Assembly (NCBI RefSeq): GCF_001729245.1
Contig: NZ_CP015217.1
Coordinates: 1 to 64,000, forward strand
Source of the DNA: Leptospira tipperaryensis
GTDB lineage: Bacteria; Spirochaetota; Leptospiria; Leptospirales; Leptospiraceae
Length of the DNA: 64,000 nucleotides
Reading direction: 5' to 3'
Part shown: positions 14,220 through 24,829 of the stretch, one piece after another
Layout: each line of letters opens with the position of its first letter
Position numbering within the stretch: position 1 is the first letter of the stretch
Translations under genes and position numbers: made by a program
Notes under the pieces: generated by a model
Database searches by the model: none
Told to the model about the DNA's origin: nothing
Seen by the model: only the letters and a program-made list of their open reading frames with translations

Positions 14220-15273
14220 AAAAATCTTCCATCTTTCGATTGAAGTAGAATTCGGATTCTTCCTTTTCCGATCCCGTTTTGATCCTAATATTCATATCTA
14301 TGATAAAGTCATAAAGTTCGCCGATGATCTTATCGGAAAAGAAAGTGGCTTCCTTTTTAAGTCGATTCCGAACGAAATTCTTTCTCGCCGGGCTATAAGA
14401 CTGAATATCGAGGTATTCGTAAATTTCTTCATCGGAAAGAGTCGCTTCGTATTTTCTCGAAATGATTTTGTATTTTCGGAGTTGATCGATTCTTTCTTTT
14501 AAAATCGTAAAAAACAGAAGCAGCGAATCTTTTCCCTTTTGAAACTTCCGGAATTCTTTAAAAAAACGAATTCGATCCGATTCCATAAAAAAATCCACGA
14601 GGCCGCTCGAGTTGAGTTCCGAGTTAAACATAAGAACGTCTTCGACGTCTTGTTTGTTAAAAACCTTTTTGCTTAGATAGAGTTTCAGTTTAGAAAGCGA
14701 TTGCAAATACGCTCCCATCGAAGGCGGAATTTTATGAAGAAACTCATCCATCGCGTCTTCTTCCAACTGAACGCCTATTTCTTTGCAGGCTTGTAAAAGT
14801 CCGCCTTTGGCTTCGTTTGGATAAAAATTTTTAGTTTTGATGAGATGAGCTTTGCCGCCGAAAAGTTGTAAAACCTTGCTTGGAACTTCCCAGTGATTGT
14901 AATGAACTAAGAGCTGAATGGAATCCGGGAAATTGGAAAATTGCTTTTGTAAGGATTCGTTGTTCTTTCCTTTTCCACCGGAAACCGGTTTAAAAAATTC
15001 TAATCCAGATTTGATGATAAACAATTTCCGATTGGAAAACATATCGAGGTTAAAAGCTTCCGACTGAAATCTTTCGAAATCTCCCGGCTCGGAAACAAAG
15101 ATTACGATTTCTATGGATTCTCCGGTTTTACGAATCGCTTCCTTATACTTTTCCGCGAGAATCTCGAATTCGTAGGATTCTTTCGCCGCAACGAAAACGA
15201 TCGACGGCAGGTCCTTTCCAAAATCGGAGAGAAACTCGATTGAATTTTTGTATTCTTTTGTTTTGGTCGCCAT
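14185..15273 (-). CDS. holA: DNA polymerase III subunit delta
   Basis: HolA is the clamp-loader subunit that opens the beta clamp. The protein has the family's order: an N-terminal domain with LPSIVFVAAKESYEFE, then LFIIKSGLEFF and LLVHYNHWEVPSK, then FLHKIPPSMGAYLQSLSKLKLYL, and a helical C-terminal collar domain. From ATG 15273 it is 362 aa. A possible start at 15318 would add 15 residues. Neither has a clear Shine-Dalgarno, and the MATKTKEYK start is preferred because the added residues look unlike the family. The 3' end overlaps the convergent regulator gene by 35 nt. Confidence 0.85.
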   Translation of the reverse strand: MATKTKEYKNSIEFLSDFGKDLPSIVFVAAKESYEFEILAEKYKEAIRKTGESIEIVIFVSEPGDFERFQSEAFNLDMFSNRKLFIIKSGLEFFKPVSGGKGKNNESLQKQFSNFPDSIQLLVHYNHWEVPSKVLQLFGGKAHLIKTKNFYPNEAKGGLLQACKEIGVQLEEDAMDEFLHKIPPSMGAYLQSLSKLKLYLSKKVFNKQDVEDVLMFNSELNSSGLVDFFMESDRIRFFKEFRKFQKGKDSLLLFFTILKERIDQLRKYKIISRKYEATLSDEEIYEYLDIQSYSPARKNFVRNRLKKEATFFSDKIIGELYDFIIDMNIRIKTGSEKEESEFYFNRKMEDFFILLRRKDRIL

Positions 15274-15358
15274 TGTTTCAGGTGAGAATCCGATTTGTTT
15301 CCGAAAAAACCGGAACATTTAACTTAAGGTAAGGAATCGATTCTCCGAAGAATAGAAT

Positions 15359-15564
<206 letters not shown>

Positions 15565-15574
<10 letters not shown>

Positions 15575-16128
15575 TTCCCCTTCAGATACTTTTCCCATAA
15601 TTTGTGGTACTGAAAAAACATTCGGATCGGAAAGCCGAGAATGTTTGTGTAAGATCCTTCAAAGTGTTCCACAGGACCTTCCGCGTCTTGAATCCCGTAA
15701 CTTCCTGCCTTATCAAAGGGAGAATAGGTTTCCACGTACTTGCGAATCTGATCCCGAGTCCATGGTTGAAACGCGACCTTAGAAGAATCAAATGCGAATT
15801 GTTCCAAACCGCGATCGTAAATTCCCAAACCCGAATAAACGATATGAGTATTTCCTGAGAGGGTTTCTAAGATTTCTACAGCTTCTTGAAAATCGCGGGG
15901 TTTTTGAAGAATTCGATGATTGTAGACAACGATCGTATCGCAGGAAACGAGCAATTCGGTTTTCGATTTGGTCCCTAATTTAGAAAGTGTGATCCGCTTT
16001 AGATATTCCAAAGGGCTTTCCTTCGGTAAGGAACTTTCGTCGATGTCTTCCGGTTCGACTCGAAAATCCAGATCCAGCGATTCCAATACCTGTTTTCTAC
16101 GGGGAGATTTGGATCTGAGGACGATCAT
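15565..16128 (-). CDS. maf: Maf-family nucleotide pyrophosphatase
   Basis: Maf proteins hydrolyse non-canonical or specific nucleoside triphosphates to monophosphates, a house-cleaning role. The 187-aa protein begins [16 protein letters not shown], close to the family's opening S-x-S-P-R-R substrate loop. It has the catalytic-type Asp in VSCDTIV, then [14 protein letters not shown], and [14 protein letters not shown]. The frame stays open for 56 codons further upstream, but the family signature starts at the ATG at 16128, which is therefore chosen. It is divergent from the exported protein at 16189. Confidence 0.88.
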
Positions 16129-16188
16129 AAATCCACAGTTTGAGAAAAGCCTTGCTTTGCACCCGTTTTCCAGTCGATATTGGTATGG

Positions 16189-17079
16189 ATGAAAGAGAAT
16201 CAAAAGTCTTCTTATCTTAATCTCCGTGTTCTTTTTTGTATCCTTCTCCTTACTTCGATCTCCTCGATTTTTTCCCAAGAAAAAACGAACGATCAAAAGG
16301 ATTCTAAGGAAAATACAAAGATCGGCTCTGAAAAAGAACTGATCGTGACCGGAAAATTAGAATCGGTTCGCAAGAAAGCCTTTCTTGGTTTGAAAGGAAT
16401 CCGCACCTCTCTTTTGAATTTTGGAAAAAAACAAGATCTGGATAAAATAACATCGGACTATGGACAGGCGGAAATTTCGTATCTCAGAGCGGAATATTCT
16501 ACAGCCGCTACGGGTTTTGAAAACGTTTACAAAGCGGTAGTTCCCTTGGAAGAAGTTTTGAGAAGGGATTACGAAACAAAGACGGTTCAGCTAGGTCAAG
16601 AACTGGCTCCGTTGATCGTCTCCATTCGTTTGGATCAGAAAAATAAAAACCGAAGTATTCTTCCCGTATTAGAAAAATATTATGTTCGTTCGGGAGATTC
16701 TTCAAAGGCTTCCGTAAGCGAGTTGGAAAAAGGAGAACGGACGTCGGCTCTTTATTTTCAAAAGCAAGCGTTGATTTCTCTTTATCAGATTAAAATTCTA
16801 CTCGGAAAAATAGAAGATTCTACAATTTCGCTTTCGGATCGAATCTCGAAAAATAGAATTTTAGAAACGGACTATTTGAAACCGGAAGAATTGATTTACT
16901 GGGACGATGCTGAAGATAAGCTTCACTCCGATTCGGAAGAAGAAAGAAAAAAAGATAGAATTCGGACTTTAAAATCCTATGAGTGGAGACTCGGAATTTC
17001 TTCCGGTAAACTTCAAAAAGAAAGCGATTCAAAAAACTCGCCAGCGAGTTCAGAAAAACAAAACAACACAAAACCTTAA
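16189..17079 (+). CDS. Exported hypothetical protein
   Basis: A 296-aa protein with an N-terminal signal peptide or anchor (hydrophobic stretch [17 protein letters not shown], residues about 13-29). The rest is very rich in Lys, Glu and Ser and largely helical, with a TPR-like region around [24 protein letters not shown]. The last 40 residues are low-complexity. A TTG at 16180 is an alternative start; ATG 16189 is preferred. The lipoprotein gene 18 nt downstream suggests a two-gene envelope unit. No family is recognised. Confidence 0.7.
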   Translation: MKENQKSSYLNLRVLFCILLLTSISSIFSQEKTNDQKDSKENTKIGSEKELIVTGKLESVRKKAFLGLKGIRTSLLNFGKKQDLDKITSDYGQAEISYLRAEYSTAATGFENVYKAVVPLEEVLRRDYETKTVQLGQELAPLIVSIRLDQKNKNRSILPVLEKYYVRSGDSSKASVSELEKGERTSALYFQKQALISLYQIKILLGKIEDSTISLSDRISKNRILETDYLKPEELIYWDDAEDKLHSDSEEERKKDRIRTLKSYEWRLGISSGKLQKESDSKNSPASSEKQNNTKP

Positions 17080-17097
17080 TGTTCTAAAATTACTTTT

Positions 17098-17586
17098 ATG
17101 AATTCATTCTATATAAAAAAAATCCTGATTCTTTTATTTATCGTTCTGCTGTTACCATCCTGTAGAAGAGGAAGTTTTGACAGAGTAAAAGAACGAAGTT
17201 ACCAATACCTTTGCAAAGAATATCTGATCTTCTGCGATAAGATTGTAGCTAAAATCGATATGTTCGACTGCGACCCTTTGCACAATACTTACGAAAGCGA
17301 CGGCGCGCACTATATCAATCGAGAAGTTCTGGTTGACGACTTGACGATTGAAAAAGATGAAAGAGGGACCGAAATTTTTGATCCATATTCTGATAAAAAG
17401 CCTAGAAAAGAAAAAACTCGGGATACAAGTTCGGACTTTGGAAAGAATATCAGAATCGATTCTCGGAAACTGATTCGCACTTTTGATACGGAACGCGGAA
17501 AACGTCCCGAAGGCGCGACTAACAACGAATCGATAGAAAATATACGGCCTTGTTATCCGGTGAAACCAAATTACAATCAGGAGTGA
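17098..17586 (+). CDS. Uncharacterised lipoprotein
   Basis: A 162-aa protein whose start MNSFYIKKILILLFIVLLLPSC is a clear lipoprotein signal, with the lipobox LPSC and lipidated Cys at 22, followed by RRGSFD. The mature part is charged and contains six further cysteines (CKEY, FCDK, DCDP and others), some of which could pair. It ends inside the Shine-Dalgarno region of fabG, 6 nt before that gene's TTG. Function is unknown. Confidence 0.75.
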   Translation: MNSFYIKKILILLFIVLLLPSCRRGSFDRVKERSYQYLCKEYLIFCDKIVAKIDMFDCDPLHNTYESDGAHYINREVLVDDLTIEKDERGTEIFDPYSDKKPRKEKTRDTSSDFGKNIRIDSRKLIRTFDTERGKRPEGATNNESIENIRPCYPVKPNYNQE

Positions 17587-17592
17587 ATACAA

Positions 17593-18336
17593 TTGAGCGA
17601 TCTATTCAATTTAAAAAATAAAACGGTTCTTGTGACCGGATCTACACGCGGGATCGGAAAACATTTTGCGCAGGGATTTAAGGACGCAGGGGCGATCGTT
17701 TACGGAACTGGATCTTCGGAAGAATCCATCAAAAGATTTGAAGGAAGCGGAATCAAAGGATTCGCCGCAGACATTCGTCAACCGGATGCGATGACTTCCA
17801 TCATTGAGTCCATCGTAAAAGAACACGGAAAGTTGGACGTTTTGGTAAACAACGCAGGAATCGCCGCAAACAAACCGGCTGCTTTTTTAAAAGAGGATGA
17901 GATCGAATCGATCATTCAAACAAACTTTACCGGCGTATTTAGAACCTGTGCTTCGTATTACAAAATTCATAAAAAGAAGGGTGGAAACATCATCAATATC
18001 GCTTCCATTCTAGGAATGAGGGGAACTAAATTTGCATCGGTTTATTCGGGAACAAAAGGCGCCGTAATCAATATGACCAGAGCCTTGGCGGTGGAATGGA
18101 TTGGGTCCGGTTATCGAGTCAACGCGATCTGTCCCGGTTTTATCGACACCGACATGACCGAAATGATCAAAGAAAAACCGGAAGTTATGGAACAGATGGT
18201 GAAGGCGATTCCAATGGGAAGAATGGGAAAACCGGAAGATCTCGTAGGAGCCGCGATTTACCTCGCTAGCGATGCATCCGCCTACGTTACAGGACAAACG
18301 ATTGTTGTGGATGGGGGAATCACCGCAGGACTCTAA
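17593..18336 (+). CDS. fabG: 3-oxoacyl-ACP reductase-type SDR (FabG-like)
   Basis: The 247-aa short-chain dehydrogenase has all family motifs. The NADP-binding motif is TGSTRGIG near 11-18, then NNAG near 88-91, the catalytic Ser in IINIASILG, and Tyr/Lys in YSGTKGAVINM. The C-terminal end is YVTGQTIVVDGG. FabG reduces 3-ketoacyl-ACP in fatty-acid synthesis. Many FabG-like SDRs have other substrates, and no fab gene is adjacent, so the substrate is uncertain. AGGAG at 17579 supports the TTG start. Confidence 0.85.
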   Translation: MSDLFNLKNKTVLVTGSTRGIGKHFAQGFKDAGAIVYGTGSSEESIKRFEGSGIKGFAADIRQPDAMTSIIESIVKEHGKLDVLVNNAGIAANKPAAFLKEDEIESIIQTNFTGVFRTCASYYKIHKKKGGNIINIASILGMRGTKFASVYSGTKGAVINMTRALAVEWIGSGYRVNAICPGFIDTDMTEMIKEKPEVMEQMVKAIPMGRMGKPEDLVGAAIYLASDASAYVTGQTIVVDGGITAGL

Positions 18337-18353
18337 AAAGAGTCTAAACTTTG

Positions 18354-18962
18354 ATGATCGTTTCTCTTCATCCAATCAATCCGGAAAAAAGAAAACTCCA
18401 ACAGATTTCGGAGAATTTGTTGGAGGGTAAGGTTTATATTTTTCCAACGGATACGGTTTACGCACTCATTGCGGATTCTCAATCTAAGACCGGTGTGGAA
18501 AGATTATACGAACTGAAGAATATTCCAAAAAACCAACCTCTTTCCCTAATCTGTTCAAGTATCTCCGTGGCTTCGAATTATATCGAATACTTACCGAACG
18601 AAGCATTTCGCTTAATGAAAAAACTGACCCCGGGTCCGTTTACTTTTATCATTAGAGCGAATAAACATTTACCTCGAGTTTCCTTTTCCAATCAGAAAGA
18701 AAAACAAATTGGTATTAGAATTCCGGATGCGATCTATCTGCAAGAATTGATGAAAATTCATCCGAACCCTCTTACATCTACCTCGGTCTTTGCCAACGAT
18801 GAATTTATCATTGAAGTAGAATCCTTAGAAGAAATCTACGGATCTAGAGTGGAAGGGATAGTAGATGGTGGAATTGTTAACGTTGAACTCTCAACGATCT
18901 TGGACGTCACCGGAGACGAAATTACAGTCACAAGAGAAGGGAAAGGTTTCGATCTTTTATAG
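18354..18962 (+). CDS. tsaC: Threonylcarbamoyl-AMP synthase (Sua5/YrdC family)
   Basis: This family makes threonylcarbamoyl-AMP from threonine, bicarbonate and ATP, the first step of the t6A modification at tRNA position 37. The 202-aa protein has the YrdC fold landmarks: IFPTDTVYALIADS near 30, the KNQPLSLIC segment, LMKKLTPGPFTFII, and IGIRIPDA. It ends soon after the YrdC domain, without the extra Sua5 domain. A TTG at 18351 sits directly before ATG. The later t6A genes tsaE and tsaB are at 32663-33852. Confidence 0.88.
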   Translation: MIVSLHPINPEKRKLQQISENLLEGKVYIFPTDTVYALIADSQSKTGVERLYELKNIPKNQPLSLICSSISVASNYIEYLPNEAFRLMKKLTPGPFTFIIRANKHLPRVSFSNQKEKQIGIRIPDAIYLQELMKIHPNPLTSTSVFANDEFIIEVESLEEIYGSRVEGIVDGGIVNVELSTILDVTGDEITVTREGKGFDLL

Positions 18963-19062
18963 CTCGCAAAACGAATTTCCGAATTCACCGCATTCCTCTG
19001 AAAAAATCTCGCTATATTTCTAACGGAAAATCCGTCCGATGAAAGAAAAAAGGACTTCGCAT

Positions 19063-19079
19063 AATATTTAGTAAATATT
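19063..19079. repeat. 17-bp palindrome AATATTTA-G-TAAATATT
   Basis: AATATTTA (19063-19070), central G, TAAATATT (19072-19079) are perfect. The spacing suits a dimeric repressor site, though AT-rich palindromes can arise by chance. Confidence 0.45.
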
Positions 19080-19093
19080 TTATGAACGTGACC

Positions 19094-19129
19094 AATGATA
19101 AAAATTGGACATTTCTAATTTTTATCATT
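19094..19129. terminator. 13-bp perfect inverted repeat, possible terminator
   Basis: AATGATAAAAATT (19094-19106), a 10-nt loop and AATTTTTATCATT (19117-19129) form a perfect AT-rich stem 132 nt after tsaC. There is no T-run after it, so termination is doubtful; an operator is the alternative. Confidence 0.4.
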
Positions 19130-19226
19130 CATTGATCGTGAAAGATGGCTTGAAGGATCTCGTCGCGGTTTGTTCGAATCCTCTTTTGTTCGATAATAAA
19201 AAATTTGCCGATTGATTTTATTTATT

Positions 19227-19256
19227 TTGATTTTCTTTTTAAAGTTAGTTTATAAT
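19227..19256 (+). promoter_or_regulatory. Strong promoter match for the FG-GAP lipoprotein
   Basis: TTGATT (19227-19232), an 18-nt spacer and a perfect TATAAT (19251-19256) lie 19 nt before ATG 19276, predicting a very short leader. Confidence 0.65.
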
Positions 19257-19275
19257 TTATTTCCTGGTATCAGAA

Positions 19276-20961
19276 ATGAATCGTCTCTTTTATCCTCTAG
19301 TAATCTTTTTCGTATTCTTTAACTGTAGCATCAAGTCGATGAACAATTTGTGCGACGAAAAGGGATCCTTATTCTATAAAAATCTGATCGTAAGTTATTT
19401 TGCAAACGCGGGCGAGGCGAATTCTTGTGGTGTTCGTTTTGGAGTGGTAAGGCCCCGTCTCCTCAGCGTTGGTCCGAAAGGACTTTTGAATTCGGGTTTT
19501 CTTTCCGGTGATTTTGATCCTTCCGCTGCTGGGGTGGAAGTTTCCTTAGATTCGGGTCCTTTTGTGAAGGCAGTCCTTTCCGGTAACCAGTGGAAATTTC
19601 AACTGCCAGCACCCGGTGTTCCAGCGACGATTCCTTCTTCCGGAATTTGGAAAGATTGGAGTTTTCATACGATTTCAATCAGAGCTATAACTTCCAGTGG
19701 GCAAGTTTCATTTCCGTTAGTTGTTTCTTTACAGAAGGGACTGAATAAGGATATCAACGGAGACGGTTATCCTGACGCCATGATCGGTTCTCAAAATTTT
19801 TCCCGTGCAAGAGCTTATCTCTCATTGGGACAAGGTGGGGGACTAACGGCCACTCCCGCAACCACGATCAATGGAGCGAGTGGATTTGGTTATTCCGTCG
19901 TCTTGAGCGATATCGACGGGGACGGTTACGCGGACGCGACGGTATCAAATACGGCGGCTAACTTTTCTATTTATCTTTCTTTAGGAGCAAGCGGGGCGCT
20001 TTCAACAACTCCCTTAACCCCGACTACGGTAGGAACAGGAATTCTTAATATTGCCTCCGGAGATATCAACGGAGACGGTTTTTCCGATATAATCGTAGGA
20101 TCTCCTTATGATTTATCAAACGTAGGAAGTGCTTACATTTTTACTTCGAACGCCGCAATCGGTCAGGGAGTTTCTTTCACTCAACAGGTGAATAATCCAA
20201 GTCTCGCGGGAAGCACTCAGTTTTACGGTTATTCCGTTGCGCTTGGAGATTTAAACGGAGACGGAAAATCAGACTTAATTTCCGGAGCGGTTGGATCCAG
20301 TCAAAACGGGGCCTTCTTTGTTCATACTTCCCAAGGTACGACGTTTGCTTCTTACTCTCAAACTTTTTCGGGATCGGCAACGAACGAATGGTATGCAAAT
20401 TCAGCGGCCACGATGGATGTGAATCGAGATGGTCTTGCCGATGTAATTTTAGGCGCTTATCAAGAATCTGGCGCCTTCGGAAGAACTTATTTATATCTTT
20501 CTAATTCGGGAATTCTTTCCAATGCAGCCAATAGTCCTGTAACTGGAGTTTCGGGTTCGCAGAGCGCGACTTCGGTTACTTCAGGAGATATCAATGGGGA
20601 CGGGTTGTTCGACATTCTAATCGGTGGTTATTCTTATACAAACACGTTTAGTGCGCAAGGATGTGCGATTACATTCTTATACGGCGGAAATACGTTGGGA
20701 CTCAATCCCACTTCCTTGAACTTTTTAACCCAAGCTGTAAACCAAGGAAATATGGGAAACGTGATTAGCTCCGGAGATATCAACGGAGATGGTTTCAGCG
20801 ATCTTTTAGTCGGAGCTCCGAATTCAATCGGAGGCGGAGCTTATGTTGGTAAAGTTTATCTTTACCTTTCCGATGGAACGGGTGCTGGGTACACTTCGAC
20901 TCCGCAGACGATCAACGATCCGGATGCCACCGGCGCTTTCGGAACTTCGGTCGACTTGTAA
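19276..20961 (+). CDS. FG-GAP/VCBS beta-propeller lipoprotein
   Basis: The 561-aa protein starts with a signal sequence, MNRLFYPLVIFFVFFNC, giving a probable lipidated Cys at 17. From about residue 150 it has seven FG-GAP-type repeats, each with an Asp-rich calcium-binding loop: DINGDGYPD, DIDGDGYAD, DINGDGFSD, DLNGDGKSD, DVNRDGLAD, DINGDGLFD and DINGDGFSD. Seven such blades fit the integrin-alpha-like beta-propeller. In bacteria these domains are extracellular and bind proteins or sugars. It has its own promoter and stands alone; its stop codon abuts the stop of the convergent gene. The ligand is unknown. Confidence 0.85.
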   Translation: MNRLFYPLVIFFVFFNCSIKSMNNLCDEKGSLFYKNLIVSYFANAGEANSCGVRFGVVRPRLLSVGPKGLLNSGFLSGDFDPSAAGVEVSLDSGPFVKAVLSGNQWKFQLPAPGVPATIPSSGIWKDWSFHTISIRAITSSGQVSFPLVVSLQKGLNKDINGDGYPDAMIGSQNFSRARAYLSLGQGGGLTATPATTINGASGFGYSVVLSDIDGDGYADATVSNTAANFSIYLSLGASGALSTTPLTPTTVGTGILNIASGDINGDGFSDIIVGSPYDLSNVGSAYIFTSNAAIGQGVSFTQQVNNPSLAGSTQFYGYSVALGDLNGDGKSDLISGAVGSSQNGAFFVHTSQGTTFASYSQTFSGSATNEWYANSAATMDVNRDGLADVILGAYQESGAFGRTYLYLSNSGILSNAANSPVTGVSGSQSATSVTSGDINGDGLFDILIGGYSYTNTFSAQGCAITFLYGGNTLGLNPTSLNFLTQAVNQGNMGNVISSGDINGDGFSDLLVGAPNSIGGGAYVGKVYLYLSDGTGAGYTSTPQTINDPDATGAFGTSVDL

Positions 20962-21318
20962 CTATCGAATTTGTTTTTTCCACTCTTCTTCTTTAAAACC
21001 GACGAATCCAAAACCTTCTCCTAAGACGAAAGGGCGTTTCACTAAATTTCCGTTCTTCGAAAGAAGATCCAACTGCTCTTCGATCGGCATAGAAGCCAAT
21101 TTGTCTTTCAATCCTAATTCTTTGTAATCTCCGCCGGATGTATTAAAAAGCTTTTTAGAATCGTTTCCAACGTATTTCAGCATCGTCTTGAGTTCCGTTT
21201 TTTTGGGTGGCGTTTCCCGGATCGGAAGAACTTCCAATTCCACTTTTTTACCGGAAAGATATTTAAGAGCGTTCCTGCAAGTACTGCAGTTTTTGTATTC
21301 GTAGACCTTGAGTTTCAA
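20962..21318 (-). CDS. ArsC/Spx-family thioredoxin-fold protein
   Basis: The 118-aa protein belongs to the ArsC/Spx/YffB superfamily. It has an N-terminal CSTC (C11, C14) after the first strand, an LPIRETPPKKTEL segment near 36-48, and the conserved late motif LVKRPFVLG near 91-99. Members are arsenate reductases, Spx-type transcription regulators or YffB proteins of unknown role. The CxxC and lack of arsenic genes nearby do not favour arsenate reductase in particular. TTG is the start, with AGGAG 7 nt upstream. The 3' end abuts the FG-GAP gene with no gap. Confidence 0.75.
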   Translation of the reverse strand: MKLKVYEYKNCSTCRNALKYLSGKKVELEVLPIRETPPKKTELKTMLKYVGNDSKKLFNTSGGDYKELGLKDKLASMPIEEQLDLLSKNGNLVKRPFVLGEGFGFVGFKEEEWKKQIR

Positions 21319-21499
21319 TGGAATTCTCCTATTCCGATTGTTTTTCCATCCTGGGAAAGGTCAAGTTTTCTGAAAATGGACTTCTTCTAAAGGGAGAATC
21401 GGGTTTTTTCAGTGGAACAAAATTCTTCTTCTCACCCAAAAATCTTTTCGTTGAAAAGACCTATTTTAACCGATAGGATTCATACAGGTAGACTCGGAA

Positions 21500-22513
<1,014 letters not shown>

Positions 22514-22578
22514 TTTAATTTTCGATTTAGGAAAGAAATTTCCTTCGCAGGTTTTTGATCTCGTTGAAATCTGGTTGC

Positions 22579-24819
22579 ATGGTCCGGCTTCTAAAGCACT
22601 TTATAATCTACTTATCTTTCTCATTCTTTCTTTCCTGCGGATACAACCCCAACGAGGACGTTTTAGACCTAACCCACGCGGAATGGAAAGTGATCCAGGG
22701 CAATCATCTGGATCCAAAATTGGGAAAACAAAATCGTTCGGCTTCCGGTTCGCAATCTATAAAAAAGAGTAAAGAGAAAGAATCGGCTTCTTCCGCCGAG
22801 TGGAAGGAAATACGTCAATTTCCGATCGGATTCAATTCATTTTTTCAAATTCCCGATCAATCCGGGTTTCACGACGTAACTGTCAAAGTCGAATTTTTGA
22901 TCAATGCGGGATCTTCTTATTTAAAAATGCCGACCGCGATTTACTTTCCGGATTTAGGAGAGAATTGGGAACTCTATCTAAACGGAATTTTAATCCGAAA
23001 TGAACTCTTCTCCGAAACTGGAGACAAAGCCGACCTCAATCCCCGGATCCGAAGATCGTTAAAATCGCTAACGTTGCCGATTCCTTTTGGAGTTTTGAGG
23101 GAAGGAAAGAATACCATAGAATTGTATATCGTCGGAGAATCGAATCTCACTCCTTATGTTCAGAACGATCATTTCGGTTTTTATCACGCGAGCGGGTATA
23201 GAATTGCATCCTTCGAACAAATATACGAATCAACTTCCGAATACTTTGAAGTTTTTCTCTATGGAATCTATTTTATATTCGGAATCTATCATATTCTTTT
23301 TTACGTCACTCGAAGACAGGATCTTTACTATCTCTACTTCGGTCTTTTTTCGTTCGTATCTTCGATTTACTTTTTTGCCTCGTCCAATCTGATCTTTCAA
23401 AAGTTTGTGAATTCGAATTCAAACGTCGACAGCTCTCTCTTTTTTAGAATCGAATATTCCTCCTTGATGTTGATTCTTCCCGCTTTTTATTTTTTTATTC
23501 AGGATTATTTCTATCCGAAACAAAAAATGGGAATTCTACCGATCGTCTTCACTTCCGTTTTACTTTCTTTATTTATTGTTGTTTGGTCTTCACCACTCTC
23601 ATGGGCTCATAACGCACTGAAAGCCTGTCAGATCTTGATAATCTTTTTTCTATTTTATATTCTTTTCTTTTCGATCCAAACCGTAAGAAAGAAAAAGCAC
23701 GACTCAAGGAAAATGTTGGCGGGGATATCGGCGTGTATCCTTTTTGCGGTTTGGGATCTTTTGGATTCTATGTTTAAGATCATAGGCCTGCACTATCCTT
23801 TCTTTAAGATTGCTTATTCGTTATTTATTATTACGATTATAAGCATTCTAGTTTCAAGATACATTCAGCTTTATAAAGACGCTCAACTTCTCAATAAGGA
23901 ACTTTCTAATCAGAAGGATGCATTCTATCGTTTTGTTCCCGCAGATTTTATTCGTATTTTAGACAAGGAATCCCCTGTCTCGATCGCGATCGGCGATAGT
24001 AAAGAGAAATCCATGACTGTGTTATTTTCGGATATTCGGGACTTTACTTCGTTTTCGGAATCTATAAAACCGAGTCAAACGATCGCATTCTTAAATTCTT
24101 ATCTTTCCGAGATGGAAGAGCTCGTGTATCAGGCCGCCGGTTTTGTGGACAAGTATGTGGGAGATGCCGTCTTAGCGTTGTTTGCCGACTATAACGATCG
24201 AGTCGATAAGGAGAATTTTAATTCCGCAGATAATGCGGTCGATTCTGCAATTCAGATGATCTCCGCAGTGAAATCCGGAAAAATCCAAAAACGATTCTCG
24301 ATCCCTTCGGAATGGAATTTAGAAATCGGAATCGGAATCAACACCGGCTCTTTAATTTTAGGAACGGTAGGAAGCGAGAGAAGAATCGATACTACCGTCG
24401 TTGGCGACGCCGTCAATCTCGCTTCCAGACTTCAAGATCTCACTTCTCTTTATCAAAGTAAAATTTTGATCTCGCATCATACATACTTGCAATTAAATCG
24501 AATGAGCGAAGCCGGAATTCGAATGATCGACACGGTATTTGTAAAAGGAAGAAATCAACCGGTCGATATCTATGAAGTTTTCGAAGGTGATTCCGAAGAA
24601 CTTCGTGAATTTAAATTCAAATCAAAAGATATGTTATCGCAGGGAATGTCAGAGTACAGAGCCGGAAAGTTTTCGCAAGCGTCGAGCATTTTCAAGGAGT
24701 TATATCGGGAAGAACCGAGAGATAATCTTTCCAAAATTTATTTGAAACGATGTAAGCTCTATTCAATAAAACCTCCCGAACTTCATTGGGACGGAATCTT
24801 TCGCTATCAGACAAAGTAA
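22579..24819 (+). CDS. Adenylate cyclase with 7TMR-DISM sensor
   Basis: A 746-aa membrane receptor. The N-terminus has a signal with lipobox-like LSC. It is followed by an extracellular beta-rich 7TMR-DISM domain (to about 200), seven predicted membrane helices (about 220-430) and a class III nucleotide cyclase. Catalytic features include SDIRDFTSF (metal Asp near 485), KYVGDAVLALF (Lys525 and Asp529) and TVVGDAVNLASRLQ (Asp610, Asn613). The Lys/Asp pair favours ATP over GTP. A TPR-like tail follows. The start is uncertain; TTG 22555 would add eight residues. The signal sensed is unknown, but DISM domains are thought to bind carbohydrate-like ligands. It is followed 10 nt later by the Trx-like gene. 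Confidence 0.88.
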   Translation: MVRLLKHFIIYLSFSFFLSCGYNPNEDVLDLTHAEWKVIQGNHLDPKLGKQNRSASGSQSIKKSKEKESASSAEWKEIRQFPIGFNSFFQIPDQSGFHDVTVKVEFLINAGSSYLKMPTAIYFPDLGENWELYLNGILIRNELFSETGDKADLNPRIRRSLKSLTLPIPFGVLREGKNTIELYIVGESNLTPYVQNDHFGFYHASGYRIASFEQIYESTSEYFEVFLYGIYFIFGIYHILFYVTRRQDLYYLYFGLFSFVSSIYFFASSNLIFQKFVNSNSNVDSSLFFRIEYSSLMLILPAFYFFIQDYFYPKQKMGILPIVFTSVLLSLFIVVWSSPLSWAHNALKACQILIIFFLFYILFFSIQTVRKKKHDSRKMLAGISACILFAVWDLLDSMFKIIGLHYPFFKIAYSLFIITIISILVSRYIQLYKDAQLLNKELSNQKDAFYRFVPADFIRILDKESPVSIAIGDSKEKSMTVLFSDIRDFTSFSESIKPSQTIAFLNSYLSEMEELVYQAAGFVDKYVGDAVLALFADYNDRVDKENFNSADNAVDSAIQMISAVKSGKIQKRFSIPSEWNLEIGIGINTGSLILGTVGSERRIDTTVVGDAVNLASRLQDLTSLYQSKILISHHTYLQLNRMSEAGIRMIDTVFVKGRNQPVDIYEVFEGDSEELREFKFKSKDMLSQGMSEYRAGKFSQASSIFKELYREEPRDNLSKIYLKRCKLYSIKPPELHWDGIFRYQTK

Positions 24820-24829
24820 GAATTAAAAG

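Larger units (their letters stand above)
18963..19275. other. Intergenic region with two inverted repeats and a promoter
   Basis: This 313-nt gap has no credible gene. It contains a 17-bp palindrome (19063-19079), a 13-bp-arm inverted repeat (19094-19129) and, at its right end, a strong promoter match for the gene at 19276. All three are listed separately. Confidence 0.7.

Noticed and set aside
20843..21127. 94-aa plus-strand ORF across the FG-GAP and ArsC-like ends
   Set aside because: It spans two convergent real genes in another frame and resembles nothing.
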